Source of the DNA: an uncultured Lachnospiraceae bacterium | Lineage (GTDB): Bacteria; Bacillota; Clostridia; Lachnospirales; Lachnospiraceae | NCBI GenBank assembly: GCA_947363565.1 | Contig: CANAPP010000002.1 | Location: 61,523-125,522 of the forward strand | Direction: 5' to 3' | Length of the DNA: 64,000 nucleotides | In this document: positions 41,429 to 50,101 of the stretch, piece after piece | How positions within the stretch are numbered: position 1 is the stretch's first letter | Layout of the letters: every line of letters begins with the position of its first letter | Notes under the pieces: model-generated | Seen by the model: the letters and a program-made list of their open reading frames with translations, nothing else | What the model was told of the DNA's origin: nothing | The model's database searches: none | Made by a program: the position numbers and the translations under genes

Positions 41429-43969
41429 ATGATAAGGAAAAAGACAATGAAATTTTTGCTCACCAGCGCTGTATTTATCAGTATCCTGTGTGTTTCTGTA
41501 TTCAGTTTCCTGGCAATCCATATGAACGGGAAAAGCTCAGGTACCATGACGGAGATGGGCACGGTATATATGGCAGGGATGAGCGAGCAGATTTCTATTC
41601 ATTTTGAAAAGACTATGGGGCTTAGGCTGGCGCAGGTTGAGGAGCTGTCCCAGGATGTGCCGCCTCAGGCTATGGATGATAAGCTGGTGGAGGAGCTTAT
41701 TTACAGCGGCCAGGCAAGAGGATTTGATTATCTTGCGTTTTATAACAAGAGCGGAAGCTTTGATATGGTCTACGGAGAAGAGGTCAAAGTGACAGATCCG
41801 GAGCCGTTCCTTGAGTCTTTAAACAATGGGGAAAAGAAGATCGCGGTGGGAACGGATGGGTCGGGCGATGATATCGTCCTTATGGGTGTTCCTGTCTCTT
41901 ACCGGATGAAGAACAGGGAATCGAGCATTGCCCTGGTGGCCGGGATACCTGTCAGCTATGTCAAAGAGGTACTCTCTCTGGATGAGAATGATTCGATGGT
42001 GTATTCGCATATTATCCGGCGGGACGGAAGCTTTGTCATCCGCAGCAATTCAGCATTCCGGGAGAATTATTTCGACCGGATCAGAGCCATGCTGGAGGAT
42101 ATGGGCGGTGAGGATGCGCAGAAATATGTGGAAGAGTTAGAGACTGCCATGAGTGCCAAAAAGAAATATTCAAGAGTGATCACGGTGGAGAATGAAAGAC
42201 GCCATCTTTACTGTGCATCTCTGCCTTATTCAGAGTGGTATCTGGTGACCGTCATGCCTTACGGGACACTGAGCGAGATCGTGGGGGAACTGAATAGCCA
42301 GTGGATCATCATGGCGATCGTTGCCTGCGCCGTAGTTTTGTGTGCGCTGCTTTTGGTATTCTTAAAGTTCTTCAAGCTGACTAGGGAACAGTTCGCGGAG
42401 ATCGAGCGGGCGCGTCAGGAGGCGGTGTCGGCGAATAAGGCGAAGAGTGAATTTTTGTCGAATATGAGCCATGATATCCGTACACCAATGAACGCGATCG
42501 TAGGCATGGCTGCCATTGCCACAGCCAATATCGGGAATATACAGCAGGTACAGAACTGTTTAAAGAAGATTACTCTGTCCAGCAAGCATCTGCTGGGCCT
42601 GATTAATGACGTCCTTGACATGTCCAAGATCGAGAGCGGGAAGATGAGCCTGAATATCGACCAGGTGTCCCTGCGCGAGGTGATGGAGGGTATTGTAAAT
42701 ATTGTGCAGCCCCAGGTGAAGGAAAAGAATCAGCACTTTGACGTGTTTATCCATGACATTTCCGCTGAGAATGTCTGCTGTGACAGTGTGCGCCTGAATC
42801 AGGTGCTCCTTAACTTCCTGTCCAATGCCATCAAGTTCACGCCTGAGGGGGGCAGTATCCATCTGTCCATGGAGGAGGAGCCGTCAAGCCTTGGGGATGA
42901 CTGGGTAAGGATCCATCTTACGGTCAGGGACAGCGGGATCGGTATGTCAAAGGATTTCCAGGATAAGATCTTTGATTCTTTTACCCGGGAGGACAGTATG
43001 CGTGTCCAGAAGATACAGGGGACTGGCCTTGGCATGACCATTACCAAATATATCGTGGATGCCATGGGCGGGACGATCGACGTGAAGAGCGAGCCCGGAA
43101 AGGGTACGGAGTTCCATGTGATGCTGGATCTGGAGCGTGCTACGGTACAGGAGGAGGATATGGTCCTTCCGGCATGGAACATGCTTGTTGTTGATGATGA
43201 CGAGCAGCTCTGCCGGACAACGTCCGCATCTTTAAAGACGATCGGTGTTCACGCCGACTGGACGCTTGACGGTGAGACGGCCATCGAGATGGTGGAGAAA
43301 AAGCACAGGCAGCATGATGATTATCATATTATCCTTCTGGACTGGAAGCTTCCTGGGATGGACGGCATCAAGACGGCCAATGAGATACGCAAGAGGATGG
43401 GGGATGAAATACCGATCCTTATCATATCCGCCTACGATTGGAGCGATATTGAGGAGGATGCGCGGGGCGCCGGAATCGACGGGTTTATCGCCAAGCCGCT
43501 GTTTAAGTCCACGCTGTACTATGGATTGAGGAAATATGCGGGGATATCGGAAGGGATGCCAGAAGAACCTGAGGAAGAAGCAAAAGACTTTAATGGAAGG
43601 CATATTCTTCTGGCGGAGGATAATGATTTGAACTGGGAGATCGCGGAAGAGCTGCTGGGAGAGCTTAATCTTCAGATCGACCGGGCGGAAAACGGCCAGG
43701 TCTGCATAGAGATCTTTGAGCAGTCCGATCCGGGATACTATGATGCGATCCTCATGGATATCCGGATGCCGATCATGAACGGATACGAAGCTACAGAACG
43801 GATACGTGCCCTTGGAAGGCCGGATTCGGATATCCCGATCATCGCCATGACTGCGGATGCATTTTCCGAAGATATCAACCACTGTCTGTCATGCGGAATG
43901 AATGCCCATATCGCAAAGCCTATCGACATCCAGGAGGCCGTGCGGCAGTTGGAGAAATATATGAAGTAG
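41429..43969 (+). CDS. Hybrid sensor histidine kinase with two receiver domains
   Basis: Extracellular region between two TMs, HisKA SEFLSNMSHDIRTPMNAIVGMAA, HATPase GTGLGMTITKYIVDAMGG, receivers with LLDWKLPGMDG and LMDIRMPIMNG. Confidence 0.93.
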   Translation: MIRKKTMKFLLTSAVFISILCVSVFSFLAIHMNGKSSGTMTEMGTVYMAGMSEQISIHFEKTMGLRLAQVEELSQDVPPQAMDDKLVEELIYSGQARGFDYLAFYNKSGSFDMVYGEEVKVTDPEPFLESLNNGEKKIAVGTDGSGDDIVLMGVPVSYRMKNRESSIALVAGIPVSYVKEVLSLDENDSMVYSHIIRRDGSFVIRSNSAFRENYFDRIRAMLEDMGGEDAQKYVEELETAMSAKKKYSRVITVENERRHLYCASLPYSEWYLVTVMPYGTLSEIVGELNSQWIIMAIVACAVVLCALLLVFLKFFKLTREQFAEIERARQEAVSANKAKSEFLSNMSHDIRTPMNAIVGMAAIATANIGNIQQVQNCLKKITLSSKHLLGLINDVLDMSKIESGKMSLNIDQVSLREVMEGIVNIVQPQVKEKNQHFDVFIHDISAENVCCDSVRLNQVLLNFLSNAIKFTPEGGSIHLSMEEEPSSLGDDWVRIHLTVRDSGIGMSKDFQDKIFDSFTREDSMRVQKIQGTGLGMTITKYIVDAMGGTIDVKSEPGKGTEFHVMLDLERATVQEEDMVLPAWNMLVVDDDEQLCRTTSASLKTIGVHADWTLDGETAIEMVEKKHRQHDDYHIILLDWKLPGMDGIKTANEIRKRMGDEIPILIISAYDWSDIEEDARGAGIDGFIAKPLFKSTLYYGLRKYAGISEGMPEEPEEEAKDFNGRHILLAEDNDLNWEIAEELLGELNLQIDRAENGQVCIEIFEQSDPGYYDAILMDIRMPIMNGYEATERIRALGRPDSDIPIIAMTADAFSEDINHCLSCGMNAHIAKPIDIQEAVRQLEKYMK

Positions 43970-43976
43970 ACAAAAC

Positions 43977-44015
43977 GAAAGAGACTGCTCAGATTGCTGA
44001 GGACAGTCTCTTTTT
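43977..44015 (+). terminator. Intrinsic terminator after hybrid kinase
   Basis: AAAGAGACTG(CTCAGATTGCTGAGGA)CAGTCTCTTTTT. Confidence 0.85.
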
Positions 44016-44078
44016 CCATGGCTGCGGAAGAACCTGTCTGCTGTCTGCGGTTATCACACAGAAAAGAACAGAAAAGTT

Positions 44079-44873
44079 CTATGTGCGGACATCTTTTGTG
44101 CTGAGGATATGCACGGCGATCCCATAAAAGATAAGGAAAAATAAAACTGATGCCGCAAAAAATGAAAGGCTGCTTCCCGCAAGGGAATCCGTACGTTTAT
44201 TGGAGTTCATGCCCATGAGCATAAGGCTGTAGGGCCAGAACATGGCAAATCCAGCATTGGCGGTCAGCATCCCCATGATACTTCCGATAAGGGCGATGCC
44301 GATGGGGACGGAAAAGCTTCTGATCACCATGGATAGCAAAAGCTGCAGTGCCCCGATAGCCGCAGCCCCGACTGTGCCGCGAAGGAGCCAGAACAGGATA
44401 TTAAGAGGGCAAAGTCCCGGTAAACCCACAAGTTTTCCGGCGATGATATACAAAAGCCCTACCCAGGCTTGTGTGGCCAGCGTGACGTAGAGGATGACAG
44501 AGAGCTTCCCAAGGTACAGGAAAGGGATGCCCACCGGTGCGCTCATAAGGACATTCCAGTTGTTGTTTCGGTGTTCCAGGCGCCACATATAGGAGCAGTA
44601 AAGGGCGATAAGGGGCGCGTAGAAAAAATTGGCGTAAAACAGGGTAAGCTGTGTCCACAGGGCATACCACTGGCTGGTCAGGATCCCGATATTCTGCAGG
44701 TAATTAAAGCTTCCCATGATGGCGGGGATGACGGGAATGACGATACATGCGGGAAAGATGACCGAGTGCTTAAGCTTCTGTTTCTCTGCGCTGACACAGC
44801 GAAAGAGCATGCCGGCGGCAGAAAAAGACCTTGTGTTTTTTCGTGTAATAGTTGTCTGACTATATCTGGACAT
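44079..44873 (-). CDS. Lantibiotic-immunity-type ABC transporter permease (MutG/EpiG-like)
   Basis: TM protein with LEHRNNNWNVLMSAPVGIPFLYLGKL; third gene of a LanFEG-like arrangement. Confidence 0.75.
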   Translation of the reverse strand: MSRYSQTTITRKNTRSFSAAGMLFRCVSAEKQKLKHSVIFPACIVIPVIPAIMGSFNYLQNIGILTSQWYALWTQLTLFYANFFYAPLIALYCSYMWRLEHRNNNWNVLMSAPVGIPFLYLGKLSVILYVTLATQAWVGLLYIIAGKLVGLPGLCPLNILFWLLRGTVGAAAIGALQLLLSMVIRSFSVPIGIALIGSIMGMLTANAGFAMFWPYSLMLMGMNSNKRTDSLAGSSLSFFAASVLFFLIFYGIAVHILSTKDVRT

Positions 44874-44877
44874 ATCT

Positions 44878-45642
44878 TTATACCTCCTTCTTTATCGTAA
44901 TCGTCCTGCACAGCATATAGATGAGGATTCCCGCGGCCGCGAAAGCAAGAAAGGGAAAAAGCGGGAAGGGAACCTCATAAAATTCCGTGATCTTTGTGTT
45001 CCGGTCCCAGTTCATCCTCACGCAGGGAAATGCAGCAAAGTAGCCCCAGATGACAAGCCTTGCAAAAGGGGCGGGGAAGAATAAGGAAAACAGTCCCAAA
45101 AAGGAGCCTGCAAGTCCCACGGCAAGAGGCATGATCTGGCTGTTTGAGACCAGGGACAAGGTCTGCTGTATGGCCAAAAGGATCATGCCGGTGCATAAGG
45201 TGACTGCCAGGTAGCTGAAAAACATGGAAACTTTCATCGGGTTCCCGAAGCCGAAGATTTTCCCGAAAATGGGGATCAGCATACCGTTTCCGGCGGTAAA
45301 GAAGAGAAGGTACTTTATGCCGGACAGATATTTGCAGGCAAAGAATGACGTAGGACTCTGGAGGGTATAAAGGAGCTTTAACGTATCTCCTTTGACCTCT
45401 ATATCACTGAGCCGACTGGCGATGACGGCGATCATCAGCGGCAGGATAAGCGTGTTCATGACCGGAAACTGGTAAAACAGCATCAGATAGCCGCTCACAA
45501 GCTCTTCGGCATAGGCGTGTGTGAGCAGCCAGAATATCCAGAGGTGTTCAAACAGGAGAAATCCCAGAGGAACAAGCCATATTTTCCGGCGGCGGGATTT
45601 TTTCTGCTCTGCGGACAGTTGGCGTATTATGGATAAGATCAT
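44878..45642 (-). CDS. Lantibiotic-immunity-type ABC transporter permease (MutE/EpiE-like)
   Basis: SDIEVKGDTLKLLYTLQSPTSFFACKYLSGIKYLLFF; overlaps the upstream ATPase gene. Confidence 0.75.
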   Translation of the reverse strand: MILSIIRQLSAEQKKSRRRKIWLVPLGFLLFEHLWIFWLLTHAYAEELVSGYLMLFYQFPVMNTLILPLMIAVIASRLSDIEVKGDTLKLLYTLQSPTSFFACKYLSGIKYLLFFTAGNGMLIPIFGKIFGFGNPMKVSMFFSYLAVTLCTGMILLAIQQTLSLVSNSQIMPLAVGLAGSFLGLFSLFFPAPFARLVIWGYFAAFPCVRMNWDRNTKITEFYEVPFPLFPFLAFAAAGILIYMLCRTITIKKEV

Positions 45643-46553
45643 AGGCTCACCTGCTTTCCGGTGAGATGGAGGAAGATATCTTCGAGGCTCATCTGCTGTT
45701 CGTAGATTCTGAAAAGCCTGATGCCGGAATGGACCAAAGCGGCAGCCGCCTCTGCTGCAAGGGCGTCTTCCTTCGTGCTGAGGATGAGCTGACCGCCCCT
45801 GATCCTGGCAGGGATCTTCGCCTGCTTAAGCACCTTCAGCGCTGCAGAATCGTTGTCTGTGTGCAGGATGAGCCTGCTTTTGCTGTGTTCGTGGAGGGAT
45901 GCCAGGGTATCCTGAAAGATAAGCTTTCCCTGGTCGATAATGCCCACATGAGTGGCTATCTGGTCGATCTCGCTGAGCAGGTGGCTGGATACGACGATAG
46001 TGATGCCGTATTGTTTGGGGAGGGAGCAGATGAGCTTGCGCATCTCCTGGATCCCTGCCGGATCGAGGCCGTTGGTAGGCTCATCCAGGAGCAGAAGGTC
46101 GGGATTCCCAAGGAGGGCGGCGGCAAGCCCGAGCCGCTGCTTCATCCCGAGGGAATACTGGCTGACCTTTTTTTGCTGCTGTCCGTCCATGCGGACAATC
46201 TTAAGGACCCGGTCGATCTCTTTTACCGGCACATTCTTTAAGGTGCAGATGATCTTAAGATTTTCCTCTCCGCTCAAATGCCCGTAATAGGCGGGAGATT
46301 CGATAAGAGAGCCGGTCCTTGCGAGGATCGCAAGGCGGTTTTTCCGGCCAACCTCCCGGCCAAGGAGCATCATGCGCCCTTTGGTAGGCCTGATCAGCCC
46401 TAAGAGAAGCTTTAAAGTCGTAGATTTTCCGGCGCCGTTAGGGCCTAAGAAGCCGTAGATGCTCCCGGCAGGGACGTTAAGATTGAGTCGGTCGACGACG
46501 GTCTTTTTGCCGTACTGTTTGGTAAGTGAATCTGTCATGATCACTGAAGACAT
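45639..46553 (-). CDS. ABC transporter ATP-binding protein (BcrA/LanF-like)
   Basis: Walker A GPNGAGKSTTLKLLLGLI, YSLGMKQRLGLAAALLGNPDLLLLDEPTNGLDPAGI. Confidence 0.92.
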   Translation of the reverse strand: MSSVIMTDSLTKQYGKKTVVDRLNLNVPAGSIYGFLGPNGAGKSTTLKLLLGLIRPTKGRMMLLGREVGRKNRLAILARTGSLIESPAYYGHLSGEENLKIICTLKNVPVKEIDRVLKIVRMDGQQQKKVSQYSLGMKQRLGLAAALLGNPDLLLLDEPTNGLDPAGIQEMRKLICSLPKQYGITIVVSSHLLSEIDQIATHVGIIDQGKLIFQDTLASLHEHSKSRLILHTDNDSAALKVLKQAKIPARIRGGQLILSTKEDALAAEAAAALVHSGIRLFRIYEQQMSLEDIFLHLTGKQVSL

Positions 46554-46609
46554 AAGATAACCTCCTTTTTGGTTTTTCGTTTACAGCACCATTGTAGGAG
46601 GCTTGCCTT

Positions 46610-46643
46610 ATCCCAGGCTTAACTTTACCTTAGGTTTACCTTA
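46610..46643 (-). promoter_or_regulatory. Candidate regulatory block upstream of the ABC operon: two TAAGGTAAA direct repeats at 11-bp spacing plus TAAGCCTGGGAT
   Basis: + strand TTTACCTTA at 46624 and 46635, ATCCCAGGCTTA at 46610-46621. Confidence 0.6.
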
Positions 46644-47106
46644 TGTTTTGCGCGGCCATCGCTTTGATGAGGATCTTTGTCTGCTCGATGCTTAAAGCGG
46701 ACAGCCGCGCGCTCTGTTCTTTCGTCAGGAAATATAATTCTCCTGTGCCGGCAAATTTGATGAGGGTTCCTTCCCGTTCGCCGGTACCGTACCGCATGAA
46801 ATGGATATTATTGGAGTTGAGCCAGTCGTCCCAGGCATATTCAGGATTCTTACTTTTTTTGCTGCCTTTGTCGGGGGAAGGAGCACCGGGGGAGAGTTGA
46901 TACTCCGGCCCGCAGTGCTCGGTCAGCGCACCAGTCGGTATGCCAAGCCCTTTTGCAATCTTGTGGAGTGTTTTAAGCTTGGGCGTGGATTTTCCAAGTT
47001 CATAGCGGCGGATGGCAGAATCGGCCATCTGGCACAGGTCTCCGAGCTGCTTTTGTGTCATTCCTTTTTCTTTGCGTATACGTCTGATATTTTCTCCGAT
47101 CGTCAT
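46636..47106 (-). CDS. XRE-family helix-turn-helix regulator
   Basis: IGENIRRIRKEKGMTQKQLGDLCQMADSAIRRYELGKSTPKLKTLHKIAKGL. Confidence 0.92.
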   Translation of the reverse strand: MTIGENIRRIRKEKGMTQKQLGDLCQMADSAIRRYELGKSTPKLKTLHKIAKGLGIPTGALTEHCGPEYQLSPGAPSPDKGSKKSKNPEYAWDDWLNSNNIHFMRYGTGEREGTLIKFAGTGELYFLTKEQSARLSALSIEQTKILIKAMAAQNIR

Positions 47107-47191
47107 TTTGGATTCTCCTTGTCTGGATTCAGGATTTTTGTTTCTGATATTATGATATCATGCCGGGAGAGAAAAGAAAAGATAAAAAATG

Positions 47192-47203
47192 TTCTATATA
47201 GAA
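47192..47203. promoter_or_regulatory. Perfect palindrome TTCTATATAGAA upstream of the XRE gene (candidate operator)
   Basis: 12-bp palindrome; related dyad TAGAA-N8-TTCTA at 47234-47251. Confidence 0.5.
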
Positions 47204-47459
47204 GATAGTAGATTAAAACAGTTCTGAAAAGTATAGAATTAAAATGTTCTATTATAAATCATAATAAGTATAATAATGTTCTGAAAAATAAATATAAGCC
47301 TGGGATTATCGGATGCAGGAGGAAAAGGGGCCATTTATCCCCGTGGAAAAGTTCGGGAAAACATGAGGTTTAAGTTTACCTTAATTTTCATAAAGAAAAT
47401 TGAAAAAGACAGGCGGCAGGCATTATAATTACAGTATAACCAGGGCAGGAGGAGACGGG

Positions 47460-48164
47460 ATGGAGAATTACAGATACAAAATCCTTGTGGTGGACGACAA
47501 CGGGGAGCTGGTGAACCTGATTGCCGCCATCCTGAGGGAAGACGGATACCAGGAGGTGTTTACCGCCCGGTCGGTAATGGAAGGACTTGAACTTTTTAAA
47601 AGCGGCAGGCCGGATATGGCAATCCTTGATATCATGCTGCCGGACGGGGACGGATTCGCCTTGTTCAAGCGGATAAGGGAGGAGTCGGAGATTCCGATAT
47701 TGTTCTTATCCGCGAAGGATGAAGACAAAGACCGGCTTTTCGGCCTGGGGCTTGGGGCGGATGATTATATTACGAAGCCGTTTCTTTCGAAGGAGCTGCT
47801 TTTACGTGTCCGGGCGGTCTTTAAGCGGACGTACCACAGGAAGGAGGAGGGTGAGGCACAGATCCGGCTGGGGGAGCGTATGGTGCTGCCGGAGCGGGCG
47901 GTAGTCTTATACCGGGGAGAGGAGATATCCCTGACAGCCAAGGAGCTTGCCCTGCTGCTGAAGCTGAACCAGAACCGGGGGCGCATCGTTACCTTTGATG
48001 CGCTGTGCAGCGCGGTGTGGGGAGATTTTTACTACGGATATGAAAATACGCTGATGGTGCACATCCGGCACCTGCGGGAGAAACTCGAGGACGATCCGTC
48101 CCACCCTCAGTGGATCCTTACGGCGAGAGGGCTTGGCTACAGGCTTTCCAAGGTGCGGCCATGA
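47460..48164 (+). CDS. OmpR-family response regulator
   Basis: KILVVDDNGELVNLI, MAILDIMLPDGDGF, FLSAKDEDKDRLFGLGLGADDYITKPF, winged helix C-term. Confidence 0.93.
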   Translation: MENYRYKILVVDDNGELVNLIAAILREDGYQEVFTARSVMEGLELFKSGRPDMAILDIMLPDGDGFALFKRIREESEIPILFLSAKDEDKDRLFGLGLGADDYITKPFLSKELLLRVRAVFKRTYHRKEEGEAQIRLGERMVLPERAVVLYRGEEISLTAKELALLLKLNQNRGRIVTFDALCSAVWGDFYYGYENTLMVHIRHLREKLEDDPSHPQWILTARGLGYRLSKVRP

Positions 48165-49627
48165 AGAGCCTGCTAAAGATCATCCGGCGGTATTCGCTGA
48201 CCGTGGGCGCGATCTTCATTATCCTCCTGCTGTGCAATGTGGCCGTTTTTTTCGGTATCAGCTATATGACTGTCCGGGATGCGGGAAATACGCGGTACGG
48301 GCGGGATGCTATGGAACAAGTGGGCGGGGAGATGTCAGAAAGAGACGGTACTGTCCGGATCTCGGCGGAGGGGGAGGACCTCCTTGAAAGCTCTTCCTTT
48401 GTCTGGGCCATGGCTCTTGACGGGGACGGAAATGCTGTGTGGGAGTGGAGGCTTCCGAAGGAGATAAAAAAGAGCTACAGCCTTTGGGAGGTCTCCGCAT
48501 TTTCCCGGTGGTATCTTAAGGGATACCCGGTCAGGACATGGAAAAGCGGGGAGCTTCTTCTGGTGTTCGGCTGCGGCAGGGAAGAGATGGCCAGATACGA
48601 TCTGCTGATGTCGAGAAAGGTGTTCGAGTTTATCCCGGTGTATGCAAGGACGGCCGCCGTCGCCAATCTGGCGGTCATCCTTTTGTTTATCTTCTGCTTC
48701 GGATTTCGCTTCTACCAGTCGGTAAAGCCGGCGGCGGAGGGGATTGAGAAGCTGGCGCTGGGGGAGGCGGCGGATGTCCCGGAGAGCGGTCCTATGGAAG
48801 AGCTGGCAAGAAAGATCAACGGAGTGTCAGAAAAGCTTCTCAAACAGCAGAGGGAGCTTGAACGGAGGGATGAGGCGAGGACGGCGTGGATCGCGGGGGT
48901 TTCCCATGATATCCGGACGCCCCTGTCGCTGATCATGGGGTATGCAGATAAGCTTGCGAAAGATCCGTCCCTTGCCAAAGACAGCCGGAGAACCGCGGAA
49001 ATGATGAAAAGGCAGAGCCTGATCATCCGCCAGCTCATCGCGGATCTTAATCTCACCTCAAAGCTGGCATACCAGGCACAGCCGCTGAAAAAAAAGCTCT
49101 GTTCTCCGGCAGCCGTCTTAAGGGACTGCGCGGCGGACTTTTATAACGGAGACTCGCAGACATTCACTGAAGGCGGGATTTCTGAGGATTTTTCCATAGA
49201 GATCATCGTCGGGAAGGAAGCGGAGGGGGTGAGGATATCGGCGGATGAGGGACTTCTCAAGCGTGCCCTCAGAAATCTTATCGGCAACAGCATCCGGCAC
49301 GGCGGGGAGGGCTGCCAGGTGACCGTATCCTTATCGGCCGGGGAATCTGAGGTCCGCTGGCTGATCAAGGATACGGGGAACGGCATCCCGGAGGCAGTGG
49401 TGCAGAATATGGGTGCTCAGGAGGGCACCGTCCATATCATGGGTCTTCGCCTTGCGGATCAGATCGCCCGGGCGCACGGCGGGAAGCTTAGCTTCATCAG
49501 GCGGGACGGCGGGAACTATGACGCAGAGGTTACCGCAGAGATTCCCGGAAAGATTACCGCAGCGGTTCCTGCAAGGACTTCCGCTAAGGCGGATTCAGAG
49601 ACTTTCGGCAGGCATTCCGGGCAGTAA
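48161..49627 (+). CDS. Sensor histidine kinase
   Basis: ATGA overlap with regulator; HisKA WIAGVSHDIRTPLSLIMGYADKL; HATPase RALRNLIGNSIRHG, DTGNGIPEAVV. Confidence 0.92.
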   Translation: MKSLLKIIRRYSLTVGAIFIILLLCNVAVFFGISYMTVRDAGNTRYGRDAMEQVGGEMSERDGTVRISAEGEDLLESSSFVWAMALDGDGNAVWEWRLPKEIKKSYSLWEVSAFSRWYLKGYPVRTWKSGELLLVFGCGREEMARYDLLMSRKVFEFIPVYARTAAVANLAVILLFIFCFGFRFYQSVKPAAEGIEKLALGEAADVPESGPMEELARKINGVSEKLLKQQRELERRDEARTAWIAGVSHDIRTPLSLIMGYADKLAKDPSLAKDSRRTAEMMKRQSLIIRQLIADLNLTSKLAYQAQPLKKKLCSPAAVLRDCAADFYNGDSQTFTEGGISEDFSIEIIVGKEAEGVRISADEGLLKRALRNLIGNSIRHGGEGCQVTVSLSAGESEVRWLIKDTGNGIPEAVVQNMGAQEGTVHIMGLRLADQIARAHGGKLSFIRRDGGNYDAEVTAEIPGKITAAVPARTSAKADSETFGRHSGQ

Positions 49628-49721
49628 CAGAAAAAAGAAATTCACGGCACGCGGAGGTATAATTTTCCTCAAAACGGCACATACTGTCTATAGGCAGACA
49701 TCCAGCGAAAGGAGTATGTGT

Positions 49722-49946
49722 ATGAGTGAGATAAAGACAGACCTCTTCCCGGACAGGCTCAGGGCGGCAAGGGACGACCAGGGCATGGGTGAGAAGGGGA
49801 TTGAGGAAAACGGTATGCGTGCAGACAGCATGTCGGCGCCGTCAGCATCGATGAAGGCGGAGGATGAATATACCGACACCATGACGCCGGCGGAGCCGCT
49901 CCCGGAGACTGAGCGGCCAAGAAAAGACGGGCCGGGCGGAGCGTAG
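49722..49946 (+). CDS. Possible small protein of 74 aa, no recognised family
   Basis: MSEIKTDLFPDRLRAARDDQGMGEKG...KDGPGGA with a good ribosome-binding site (AAAGGAG) 7 bp upstream. Confidence 0.45.
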   Translation: MSEIKTDLFPDRLRAARDDQGMGEKGIEENGMRADSMSAPSASMKAEDEYTDTMTPAEPLPETERPRKDGPGGA

Positions 49947-49986
49947 GGCGAAAAACAGGAAAAAGAAAATATTCCTCAGGAAAAGA

Positions 49987-50084
49987 GGGTGTTGCATAAT
50001 GTCGAAACCTCACAATATATCGCTTAGCGAATTAAAGCGCCGACGCTATATGTTGCGGGAATTCTGCATTTTGCAACACCCTCT
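49987..50084 (-). repeat. Dispersed ~98-bp palindromic element, copy B (MITE/REP-like)
   Basis: AAAGAGGGTGTTGCA...TGCAACACCCTCTTT 15-bp perfect inverted ends; reverse complement matches copy A with about 4 differences. Confidence 0.88.
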
Positions 50085-50101
50085 TTAGGTCCGGGCCTAG
50101 T

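Noticed and set aside
49413-49946. 177-aa ORF call overlapping the sensor kinase 3' end
   Set aside because: The first part is an out-of-frame read of the kinase; only the segment from ATG 49722 with its own ribosome-binding site is plausible
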